DNA of 13,285 nucleotides from an uncultured Collinsella sp. (GTDB lineage Bacteria > Actinomycetota > Coriobacteriia > Coriobacteriales > Coriobacteriaceae). The notes under the pieces are model-generated. The model saw nothing but the letters and a program-made list of their open reading frames with translations, made no database searches and was not told the DNA's origin. The position numbers and the translations under genes are program-made. The DNA lies in NCBI GenBank assembly GCA_900549215.1, contig URNJ01000037.1, positions 1-13,285 on the forward strand. The letters run 5' to 3'. This document shows, one piece after another, positions 1-5,859 of this stretch. Numbering within the stretch: the stretch's first letter is position 1; each line of letters begins with the position of its first letter.

Positions 1-755
1 TGCTCAAGCTCATCAACGCCGCCGATGGCGACATCGAGCGCGCGCAGGTTGGCATTATCTACGTTGACGAGATCGACAAGATTGCCCGCAAGGCCGAGAA
101 CCTTTCCATCACCCGTGATGTCTCGGGCGAGGGCGTTCAGCAGGCGCTGCTTAAGATTCTTGAGGGCACGGTGGCCAGCGTTCCGCCCACCGGCGGCCGC
201 AAGCATCCCCAGCAGGAGCTGCTGCAGATCGACACGACCAACATCCTGTTTATCTGCGGCGGTGCCTTTGTGGGCTTGGACAAGATCATCGCCGATCGCG
301 TGGGCAACAAGGGCGTGGGTTTTAACTCCGAGATCGCCGGCCCCACCTCGGTCGACGAGAACGACCTGCTGCGTCAGGTGCTCCCGCAGGACCTCAACGC
401 CTTTGGCATGATCCCCGAGTTCGTGGGCCGTACTCCTGTCGTTACTCAGACGCAGGCGCTCGACGAGGACGACCTGGTGTCGATCCTGACCGAGCCCAAG
501 AACGCCGTGGTGCGTCAGTACCGCAAGATGTTCCAGCTCGAGGACGTCGAGCTTGAGTTTGAGGATGCCGCCCTGCACGAGATCGCCCGCATGGCGCTCG
601 CCCGCAAGACCGGTGCCCGCGGCCTGCGCTCCATCTGCGAGGACGTGCTGCAGCAGACGATGTTCGACCTCCCCAGCGAGGAAGGCGTTTCCAAGGTCGT
701 TGTGACCGAAGCCTCCGTAAAGGGCGAAGAACAGCCCCAGCGCATCTACGGGTAA
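1..755 (+). CDS. clpX: ClpX, ATP-dependent Clp protease ATP-binding subunit (3' part)
   Basis: ClpX is the AAA+ hexameric unfoldase that feeds substrates into the ClpP peptidase in the cytoplasm. About 250 C-terminal residues are visible, with the first full codon at position 3. The N-terminal zinc-binding domain and Walker A lie outside the window. Seen in order: Walker B (IIYVDEID, from about position 54), the segment RDVSGEGVQQALLKILEG, a VGF tripeptide at 315-323 in the position of the IGF loop that docks onto ClpP, the box IPEFVGR with its conserved arginine, the stretch EPKNAVVRQYRKMF, and the sensor-2 motif GARGLRSI (about 612-635). All are family hallmarks. The stop TAA at 753-755 is followed about 20 bases later by a strong terminator, so clpX probably ends its transcription unit here. 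Nothing looks broken. Confidence 0.96.
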   Translation, partial: LKLINAADGDIERAQVGIIYVDEIDKIARKAENLSITRDVSGEGVQQALLKILEGTVASVPPTGGRKHPQQELLQIDTTNILFICGGAFVGLDKIIADRVGNKGVGFNSEIAGPTSVDENDLLRQVLPQDLNAFGMIPEFVGRTPVVTQTQALDEDDLVSILTEPKNAVVRQYRKMFQLEDVELEFEDAALHEIARMALARKTGARGLRSICEDVLQQTMFDLPSEEGVSKVVVTEASVKGEEQPQRIYG

Positions 756-776
756 ACCAGCCAAAAATGTGCTTGC

Positions 777-820
777 AAATAGCCTCCGACCATCCGCGGT
801 CGGAGGCTATTTTATATATA
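777..820 (+). terminator. Intrinsic terminator after clpX
   Basis: A 15-bp perfect stem pairs 777-791 with 798-812 around a 6-base loop (ATCCGC). The descending arm ends in TTT and runs into an AT-rich tail (ATATATA). The ascending arm begins AAAT, so the hairpin may also work on the minus strand. It lies just after the clpX stop and separates clpX from valS. Confidence 0.88.
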
Positions 821-907
821 CGCAATAACCCCAACTACCTGTGTTATTCTGTGTGTTTGTTTAAAGTCTCAGCAAAGTCCATTCAGACTGAAGTAATCGA
901 TACCTAA

Positions 908-1020
908 GGCGTGTCCGCCTGCTTGGTTTTCGTAGATTCCGCACGAGCCGAAGAGCACTAAATGTGCTCTTCGTGCGAGCCAGGACCTGACCGAGCGAAA
1001 ACCAAGCAGGCGGACACGCC
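908..1020 (+). repeat. Long nested hairpin in the valS leader
   Basis: Outer arms 908-932 and 996-1020 are a perfect 25-bp inverted repeat. Inside sits a second hairpin: CGCAC (940-944) pairs with GTGCG (973-977), and GAAGAGCAC (950-958) pairs with GTGCTCTTC (964-972). The loop is TAAAT and the left side carries a 5-base bulge, GAGCC. The inner hairpin recurs in opposite orientation downstream of valS at about 3785-3838. The outer stem ends about 9 bases before the valS Shine-Dalgarno region (about 1029-1036), so it would form in the 5' UTR if transcription starts upstream. No U-tract follows it, so it is not a classical terminator. It could be a dispersed palindromic repeat, an mRNA-stabilising structure or a regulatory leader; the sequence does not decide. 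Confidence 0.75.
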
Positions 1021-1040
1021 GGCGGGACAGGGAGAGATAT

Positions 1041-3737
1041 ATGGAAGAGATGCCCAAGAACTACGATCCGTCGACCAATGAGCCGGCGATCCTGCAGAAG
1101 TGGCTCGACGGCGGCTACTACAAGCGCCGTGAGGGCGTGGGCGACTGCACCGTCACCATTCCGCCTCCCAACGTGACCGGCAAGCTCCATATGGGTCACG
1201 CCACCGACGACTCCATCCAGGACGCCATCATCCGTATGGCCCGCATGCGCGGTAAGTCCACGCGCTGGGTGCTCGGTACCGACCACGCCGGTATCGCCAC
1301 GCAGACCAAGGTCGACAAGAAGCTCAAGAGCGAGGGCATCAGCCGCCTGGAGATCGGTCGCGACAAGTTTGTCGACGCCTGCTGGGATTGGACCCACGAG
1401 TACGGCGGCATCATCGTCGAGCAGATCAAGCGCATGGGCTGCTCCGTCGACTTCGACAACGAGCGCTTCACCATGGACGAGGACTACGCCCAGGCCGTGC
1501 GCAAGGTGTTTTGCGACTGGTACCACGACGGTCTGATCTATCGCGGCAAGCGCATCGTCAACTGGTGCCCCAACTGCACTACCGCCATCTCGGACGACGA
1601 GGCTGAGTACAAGGACGAGAAGGGCCATCTGTGGCACCTTCGCTACCCGCTGACCGAGCCGGTCAACGGCCAGGACTACATCGTCGTCGCCACCACGCGC
1701 CCCGAGACCATGCTCGGCGACACGGGCGTCGCCGTCTCCCCGAAGGACCCCGAGAAGGCCGCCTTTGTGGGTAAGACCGTCAAGCTCCCCATCGTCGACC
1801 GCGAGATCCCCATCTTTGAGGATTGGCATGTCGACGCCAACTTTGGCTCCGGCTTTGTCAAGGTCACCCCGGCCCACGACCCCAACGATTACGCCATGGG
1901 TCAGGCCCACGATCTGCCGCAGATCAACATCTTCGACGAACACGCGGTGGTCGTCGAGGGTTACGGCGAGTTCACCGGCATGAACCGCGACGAGTGCCGC
2001 GAGGCCGTCATCAAGTGGTTTGAGGAGCATGACCTGCTCGATCACGTCGAGGAGCTCGACCACTCCGTCATGCACTGCTACCGTTGCGACTCCGCGCTGG
2101 AGCCGTGGCTGTCCGAGCAGTGGTTCGTGGCCGTCGACAAGCTCAAGGGGCCGGCGCTCGACGCCGTCAACTCCGGCAAGGTCACCTTCCACCCCGCGCG
2201 CTGGACGCAGACCTATACCACCTGGATGGAAAACCTCAAGGACTGGTGCATCAGCCGCCAGCTGTGGTGGGGCCACCGCATCCCCGTGTTCTACTGCGAG
2301 GACTGCGGCTGGGAGGACGCCCTTACCGAGGACACCGACGTGTGCCCCAAGTGCGGCGGCCATCACGTGCACCAGGACGAGAACGTGCTGGACACCTGGT
2401 TCAGCTCGCAGCTGTGGACCTTTGCCACGCAGGGCTGGCCGCAAAAGCCGGAGCTGCTCGAGGGCCATCACCCTACGACGGCGCTTGTCACCGCTCGCGA
2501 CATTATCGCGCTGTGGGTCGCCCGCATGGTCATGAGCTCGCTGTACTTCCTGGACGAGGTGCCGTTTAAGGACGTCGTCATCTACCCGACGATTCTTGCC
2601 AAGGACGGAAGCCGTATGTCCAAGTCCAAGGGCAACGGCGTCGACCCCATGGACCTCATTGGCATGTACGGCGCCGACGCCATGCGCTACAACCTGCTGA
2701 CGCTGTGCACCAACAACCAGGACGTCAAGTTCGACGCGAACATTGACAAGAAGACTAAGAAGCTTATCGACAGTCCGCGTACCGAGCAGGCCAAGTCGTT
2801 TGTGACCAAGATCTGGAACGCCAGCCGCTTCCTGCTCATGAACATGGAGGGCTACACGCCCGGCGAGCCCGTCGTGGAGACGCCGGCAGACGCTTGGATG
2901 TTCAGCCGCCTGGCCAAGGCCGTGAAGATGGTCACCGAGGGCATCGAGAACTACACCTTTGGCGATATGGCCCGCGGCGTGCAGCAGTTCTTCTGGAACG
3001 AGGTCTGCGACTGGTATGTCGAGGTCACCAAGGCCCGCCTGAAGGGCGAGGGCCGTCTGCAGGCTCAGCGCAACCTGATCTTTGTGCTCGATACCTCCAT
3101 TCGCCTGATGCACCCGCTTATGCCGTTTGTCACCGAGGAGATCTGGGACAACATGCCGGCGAGCATGCTCGACCTGGATGCCGAGGGCAACGTTGACCGC
3201 GCCGAGGCGCTCATGATCGCCAAGTGGCCCGAGCCCGCCGACTACGCCAAGTATGTTGACGAGGACGCCGAGCGCGCGTTTGAGCTGTGCCGCGCCGTCG
3301 TTTCCGCCGCCCGCGCCACGCGTTCGCGTTATCGCTTGAGCCCCAAGGCCGAGCTCGACGTGGTCGTGCGCGCCGGTGCCGAGGACATCGCGAAGCTCGA
3401 GAGCCTGCGCTCCACGATTGAGCCGCTGGCCAACACGGCTTCGCTGGTCATGGGTACCGACGTTGAGAAGCCGGCTGCGAGCATCGCTGTTGTTGACAGC
3501 GGCGTCGAGGTCTTTGTGGTGCTCGAGGGCAAGGTTGACCTTTCGGCCGAGAAGGCTCGCCTGGAGAAGGAGATTGCCGCGGCCCAGAAGGAGCTCGCCG
3601 GCTGCGAGAAGACGCTCGCCAACGAGGGCTTTGTGGCCAAGGCCGCTCCTGCCGTGGTGCAGAAGAAGAGGGACCGTGCAGCTGAGCTCAAGGAGATCCT
3701 GGCGGCACTGACTGCTCAGGTTGCTGACTTCTCGTAG
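1041..3737 (+). CDS. valS: Valyl-tRNA synthetase (ValRS)
   Basis: Class I aminoacyl-tRNA synthetase that charges tRNA-Val with valine in the cytoplasm. The 898 residues fit the full-length family. Seen: the HIGH-type motif HMGH at 50-53 within PPPNVTGKLHMGHA; the CP1 editing domain with TTRPETMLGDTG at about 218-229 and KVTPAHDPND further on, which hydrolyses mischarged Thr-tRNA; paired cysteines C176/C179, C346/C349, C419/C422 and C435/C438, which look like zinc ribbons; the KMSKS loop as RMSKS at 525-529; an anticodon-binding region; and a C-terminal coiled-coil tRNA-binding arm from about 832. The start at 1041 has a purine-rich Shine-Dalgarno (AGGGAGAG) about 5 bases upstream. No T-box consensus is visible in the leader, which instead carries a long nested hairpin. 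folC follows in the same direction after a 279-base gap. Confidence 0.97.
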   Translation: MEEMPKNYDPSTNEPAILQKWLDGGYYKRREGVGDCTVTIPPPNVTGKLHMGHATDDSIQDAIIRMARMRGKSTRWVLGTDHAGIATQTKVDKKLKSEGISRLEIGRDKFVDACWDWTHEYGGIIVEQIKRMGCSVDFDNERFTMDEDYAQAVRKVFCDWYHDGLIYRGKRIVNWCPNCTTAISDDEAEYKDEKGHLWHLRYPLTEPVNGQDYIVVATTRPETMLGDTGVAVSPKDPEKAAFVGKTVKLPIVDREIPIFEDWHVDANFGSGFVKVTPAHDPNDYAMGQAHDLPQINIFDEHAVVVEGYGEFTGMNRDECREAVIKWFEEHDLLDHVEELDHSVMHCYRCDSALEPWLSEQWFVAVDKLKGPALDAVNSGKVTFHPARWTQTYTTWMENLKDWCISRQLWWGHRIPVFYCEDCGWEDALTEDTDVCPKCGGHHVHQDENVLDTWFSSQLWTFATQGWPQKPELLEGHHPTTALVTARDIIALWVARMVMSSLYFLDEVPFKDVVIYPTILAKDGSRMSKSKGNGVDPMDLIGMYGADAMRYNLLTLCTNNQDVKFDANIDKKTKKLIDSPRTEQAKSFVTKIWNASRFLLMNMEGYTPGEPVVETPADAWMFSRLAKAVKMVTEGIENYTFGDMARGVQQFFWNEVCDWYVEVTKARLKGEGRLQAQRNLIFVLDTSIRLMHPLMPFVTEEIWDNMPASMLDLDAEGNVDRAEALMIAKWPEPADYAKYVDEDAERAFELCRAVVSAARATRSRYRLSPKAELDVVVRAGAEDIAKLESLRSTIEPLANTASLVMGTDVEKPAASIAVVDSGVEVFVVLEGKVDLSAEKARLEKEIAAAQKELAGCEKTLANEGFVAKAAPAVVQKKRDRAAELKEILAALTAQVADFS

Positions 3738-3749
3738 GCGGTACGGGGG

Positions 3750-3853
3750 GACGCGGTTTGGGGCATTGCTCGCTACTGCGGACAGTCCTGCTCGCACGAA
3801 GGCCACATTAAGTGGCCTTCGGCTCGTGCGGAACTTGTATCGAGCAAAGCGTC
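3750..3853. repeat. Second copy of the valS-flanking hairpin repeat, inverted
   Basis: CGCAC (3793-3797) pairs with GTGCG (3826-3830), and GAAGGCCAC (3798-3806) pairs with GTGGCCTTC (3812-3820). The loop is ATTAA and a GGCTC bulge lies on the right arm. Read on the minus strand this is the same element as 937-986 upstream of valS, including the GAGCC bulge and the flanking TTCCGCAC and AGGAC. The inner stem differs by compensatory pair changes. Weaker outer pairing is present: TTGCTCG (3766-3772) with CGAGCAA (3841-3847), and GACGC (3750-3754) with GCGTC (3849-3853). There is no U-tract, so it is not an obvious terminator for valS. Confidence 0.72.
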
Positions 3854-3899
3854 GGGCCGCTCCTAGTGCGGTTACGTGGTTGTTTGCAACTGGTAGGTT

Positions 3900-3925
3900 A
3901 GGGCCACTTGGTTGTGGCCTTGATC
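3900..3925 (+). terminator. Weak hairpin, possible valS terminator
   Basis: GGCCAC (3902-3907) pairs with GTGGCC (3914-3919) around TTGGTT, with one further wobble and one further A-T pair at the base. The tail (TTGATCTT) is only partly T-rich. It lies about 165 bases after the valS stop, so its role as terminator is uncertain. Confidence 0.3.
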
Positions 3926-3955
3926 TTGCTGCAAGCGGATAAAGGCTGATATTGT
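3926..3955 (+). promoter_or_regulatory. Possible folC promoter
   Basis: TTGCTG (3926-3931) and TATTGT (3950-3955) are separated by 18 bases and resemble -35 and -10 boxes. Matches are partial and rest on inspection only. Transcription from here would begin about 3962, at the start of the next hairpin. Confidence 0.25.
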
Positions 3956-3961
3956 CAACGC

Positions 3962-3995
3962 GAGGGGCTCATTCTTTTTGGTGGGCCTCTTTTTC
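3962..3995 (+). terminator. Terminator-like hairpin just before folC
   Basis: GAGG (3962-3965) pairs with CCTC (3986-3989), and CTCA (3968-3971) pairs with TGGG (3982-3985), with a two-G bulge and a T-rich loop. Five Ts follow directly (3990-3994). It ends only 22 bases before the folC start codon. It could stop read-through from valS or act as an attenuator in the folC leader. The stem is short and imperfect. Confidence 0.4.
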
Positions 3996-4016
3996 TGTTA
4001 TGGGAGACTTTGGGTT

Positions 4017-5360
4017 ATGGCTAAGCGTTCTGGGTCGTATGTCGTTCCGTTCTCGTTTGAGTTGCTTTCGTTTGATGAGGCTGTTGGGCTGGCTGCTGAT
4101 ACGGGGCGGATTTCTGGGGATGCTGGTCCTCTGCTCGAGACGGTTGTCGATATGCTCGATGAGCTGGGGCGTCCGGACGAGTACTTTGATTGCATTCAGG
4201 TTGCCGGTACTAATGGCAAGACTTCGACTACGCGTTTTTCGGCTGCTATTCTTCGCGGCGAGGGGCTCAAGACCGCGCTGTATACGTCGCCGCAGCTTGT
4301 TCGCTATCCCGAGCGCATGGAGGTCGACGGGCGCGTTGTGAGCGACGAGGCCTTTGCCCGTGGCGTTTCTGCCGCTGTTGAGGCGGGGCATCGAGTGAAT
4401 GCCCGTCGTGTGGCAGCGGGGGAGCGTGCCTATACCATCACACCCTTTGACCTGCTGACGGCTGCCGCGCTTGTAGTGTTTGCCGAGGCTGCGGTGGATG
4501 TTGCAGTGCTCGAGGTTGGCATGGGCGGGCGTTGGGACGCCACGAGCGCGACCGATCCCGTCGCCGTTGCCATTACGGGCATTGGGCTCGATCACACACG
4601 CATTTTGGGCGATACACTTGAGGCCATTGCCGGTGAGAAGGCTGCGGTCATTAAGCCCGGACGCCTGGTTGTGCTGGGCGAGGGCACGCACGAGGCGAGC
4701 GTTCAGCGCGTGATGGATGCCCGTTGTCGCGAGTGCGGCGTCGTGCCGTTCGTGGTGAGTCATGCCACGACTAAGGTGCCGGCGCATGTGGGCGACACGG
4801 TTGAGTTTAGCTGCACCACGCCGCGTGCAATCTATACGTCGAGCATGGTCAAGCCGGCCTATCAGCCGCAGAATGCCGCGTGCGCGATTATGCTCTGCGA
4901 GGGGTATCTGGGTCGCGAGCTCGATCATGACAAGCTCGATGCCTCGCTTATGGGTTGCCCCACACCGGGTCGTTTTGACGTGCTGGGAACTGATCCGCTC
5001 AAGCTGATCGATGCCTGCCATAACCCTCAGAGCTGCGAGAACTTTGTGAGCGCGTTGGACGAGATCGACCCGTGCGTTGAGAATCGCCCCACGCTGCTGT
5101 GCGCCGCGCTGGCCGACAAGGACGTGGCGGGCATCGTTGACGTTTTGGTTCCGGCGTTCCCCCGCGTGGTCGTGACCCAGACCGATTCCGTTCGCGCCCT
5201 GCCAGCAGAGGGGCTCGCCGGCCTCGTTGATGCCGATAAGCTCACGGGCGTATATCCGAGTGTGTCCGAGGCCCTCGCTGCCTTCGATGCCGCGGGCGAG
5301 CCCTTCGTTGCCGCCGGTACCATCACCCTAGCCGGCGAAGTAGCCGGCCTGCTCCGTTAA
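4017..5360 (+). CDS. folC: Dihydrofolate synthase / folylpolyglutamate synthase
   Basis: Mur-ligase-family enzyme (447 residues). It adds L-glutamate to dihydropteroate and/or extends the polyglutamate tail of folates, using ATP, in the cytoplasm. Seen: the P-loop GTNGKTS at 64-70; EVGMGGRWDATSATDP from 166, matching the family's E-G-GGR-DATN block; ITGIGLDHTRILGDT, whose histidine is about 193; EKAAVIKPG; and DACHNP at 332-337, matching the usual DGAHNP with H335 and N336 kept but neighbouring residues changed. The start at 4017 (MAKRSG) has GGGAG at 4002-4006. An in-frame start at 3978 would lie within the terminator-like hairpin and add 13 hydrophobic residues, so it was not chosen. Codon use in the first ~40 codons is strongly T/G-ending, unlike valS. 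Whether it has both activities cannot be told from sequence. Confidence 0.93.
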   Translation: MAKRSGSYVVPFSFELLSFDEAVGLAADTGRISGDAGPLLETVVDMLDELGRPDEYFDCIQVAGTNGKTSTTRFSAAILRGEGLKTALYTSPQLVRYPERMEVDGRVVSDEAFARGVSAAVEAGHRVNARRVAAGERAYTITPFDLLTAAALVVFAEAAVDVAVLEVGMGGRWDATSATDPVAVAITGIGLDHTRILGDTLEAIAGEKAAVIKPGRLVVLGEGTHEASVQRVMDARCRECGVVPFVVSHATTKVPAHVGDTVEFSCTTPRAIYTSSMVKPAYQPQNAACAIMLCEGYLGRELDHDKLDASLMGCPTPGRFDVLGTDPLKLIDACHNPQSCENFVSALDEIDPCVENRPTLLCAALADKDVAGIVDVLVPAFPRVVVTQTDSVRALPAEGLAGLVDADKLTGVYPSVSEALAAFDAAGEPFVAAGTITLAGEVAGLLR

Positions 5361-5374
5361 CCCATCCCCTCATC

Positions 5375-5441
5375 AGTTGCGGTGAAATACGGACTGTTTT
5401 ACAAGCCAGAAGCCTCAAACGGTCCGTATATCACCGCAACT
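5375..5441. repeat. 67-bp palindromic repeat, left copy
   Basis: A 25-base arm at 5375-5399 (starting AGTTGCGGTGAAATACGG) is complementary to 5417-5441, with one A-A mismatch and one G-T pair, around a 17-base spacer containing AGAAGCC. A second copy with the same arm and spacer lengths lies at 12413-12479. Fourteen bases separate it from the folC stop. No U-tract follows, so it is more like a dispersed REP or miniature transposable element than a terminator, although as RNA it would form a very stable hairpin at the folC 3' end. Confidence 0.85.
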
Positions 5442-5446
5442 CAAAA

Positions 5447-5479
5447 GCAGTCAATTTGGGACGGGGCTTTTTTGACTGC
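5447..5479 (+). terminator. Possible weak terminator downstream of folC
   Basis: GCAGTCAA (5447-5454) is complementary to TTGACTGC (5472-5479). The 17-base loop is G-rich and the six-T run (5468-5473) sits at the loop/right-arm boundary, not after the stem. This makes a functional terminator doubtful, but the inverted repeat is exact. Confidence 0.25.
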
Positions 5480-5503
5480 CCTCTGCTCCGAGTTGACTCG
5501 CTT

Positions 5504-5663
5504 GCCACGAAGTGGGCCTATCTACTACGTTTGACCGGTTACCCCCGACCATACGGAACATCGCGAAATTAAAACCGCAGGTAGACGGCTTGCGTTTTTT
5601 GCGAAAACTCGGTTATGGTCGACCCATGCGGGTTAAACGTAGTAGATAGCCCGTTTTCGTGGC
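5504..5663. repeat. ~160-bp inverted-repeat element upstream of the surface-protein gene
   Basis: Arms 5504-5536 and 5631-5663 are complementary. The core CTATCTACTACGTTT (5518-5532) matches AAACGTAGTAGATAG (5635-5649) perfectly for 15 bp and extends to 19 pairs with one G-T. GCCACGAA (5504-5511) pairs with TTCGTGGC (5656-5663), with small irregularities between. A nested pair, CGACCATA (5546-5553) and TATGGTCG (5614-5621), lies inside, enclosing an AT-rich centre. Such an element could be a miniature inverted-repeat transposable element or an invertible promoter segment. No recombinase or transposase gene is in the window. Confidence 0.8.
5590..5619 (+). promoter_or_regulatory. Candidate promoter inside the inverted-repeat element
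   Basis: TTGCGT (5590-5595) and TATGGT (5614-5619) are spaced by 18 bases and point toward the surface-protein gene. The -10-like TATGGT lies in the nested inverted repeat, so a TATGGT also faces the opposite way at the other end (complement of 5548-5553). Matches to consensus are partial. Confidence 0.28.
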
Positions 5664-5679
5664 GCGACGTAATCGCAAT

Positions 5680-5706
5680 GTGACAAAGGGACTGCCCCTT
5701 CGTCAC
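5680..5706. repeat. Short palindrome GTGAC...GTCAC in the leader
   Basis: GTGAC (5680-5684) pairs with GTCAC (5702-5706), and AAGGG (5686-5690) pairs with CCCTT (5696-5700). There is one A-C mismatch between the two blocks and the loop is ACTGC. It resembles the TGACAAAGGGACTG-type palindromes that I believe are scattered in anaerobe genomes; that resemblance is from memory and unverified. It lies between the 160-bp element and the translation-control leader. Confidence 0.5.
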
Positions 5707-5776
5707 TTAAATACGTCATCTGATTTCTCCCGTTTACGAAGCCATTTATGCCGCTTAACCTGTAGCATATTGCAAA

Positions 5777-5855
5777 CCTCCATCGACGAAGGATACGCTC
5801 AACTTAACTTGCCAATCGGACCAGTGCTGTTTGGTCCGTTGAGCGTGTCGGGAGG
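5777..5855 (+). promoter_or_regulatory. Leader structure that can sequester the Shine-Dalgarno of the surface-protein gene
   Basis: Bases 5832-5855, which end in the Shine-Dalgarno GGAGG, can pair without a gap to four upstream segments. TGGTCCG pairs with CGGACCA (5817-5823), TTGAGCGT with ACGCTCAA (5795-5802), GTCG with CGAC (5784-5787), and GGAGG with CCTCC (5777-5781). The upstream strand carries bulges of 14, 7 and 2 bases, and the loop is GTGCTGTT. This gives 24 Watson-Crick pairs that would hide the ribosome binding site 4 bases before the ATG. I do not recognise it as a known riboswitch class. A role in translational control is inference. Confidence 0.5.
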
Positions 5856-5859
5856 AAAC

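Noticed and set aside
813..1040. T-box riboswitch upstream of valS
   Set aside because: No T-box sequence (AGGGTGGNACCGCG-like) or antiterminator/terminator pair is visible; the structure present is a nested palindrome without a U-tract.
861..3806. Open frame of 981 codons antisense to valS
   Set aside because: It is the mirror of a GC-rich, C-ending coding frame. The product is low-complexity (Val/Leu/His/Gly-rich) with no motif, while the plus strand encodes an unmistakable ValRS.
3738..4016. tRNA or other RNA gene between valS and folC
   Set aside because: No cloverleaf or TTC-arm consensus was seen; the hairpins there are explained by the inverted repeat copy and terminator-like structures.
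3969..5021. Antisense open frame opposite folC
   Set aside because: It overlaps the clear FolC motifs in full and shows no recognisable domain.
5375..5441. 67-bp palindrome as the folC intrinsic terminator
   Set aside because: There is no T-run directly after the stem, and the same sequence recurs at 12413-12479 beside another gene, so a dispersed repeat is the better call.
5659..5859. Upstream GTG start extending the surface protein by 67 residues
   Set aside because: It lies in the arm of the inverted-repeat element, has no signal peptide and would bury the real one. The ATG at 5860 has a GGAGG ribosome binding site and a typical signal sequence.
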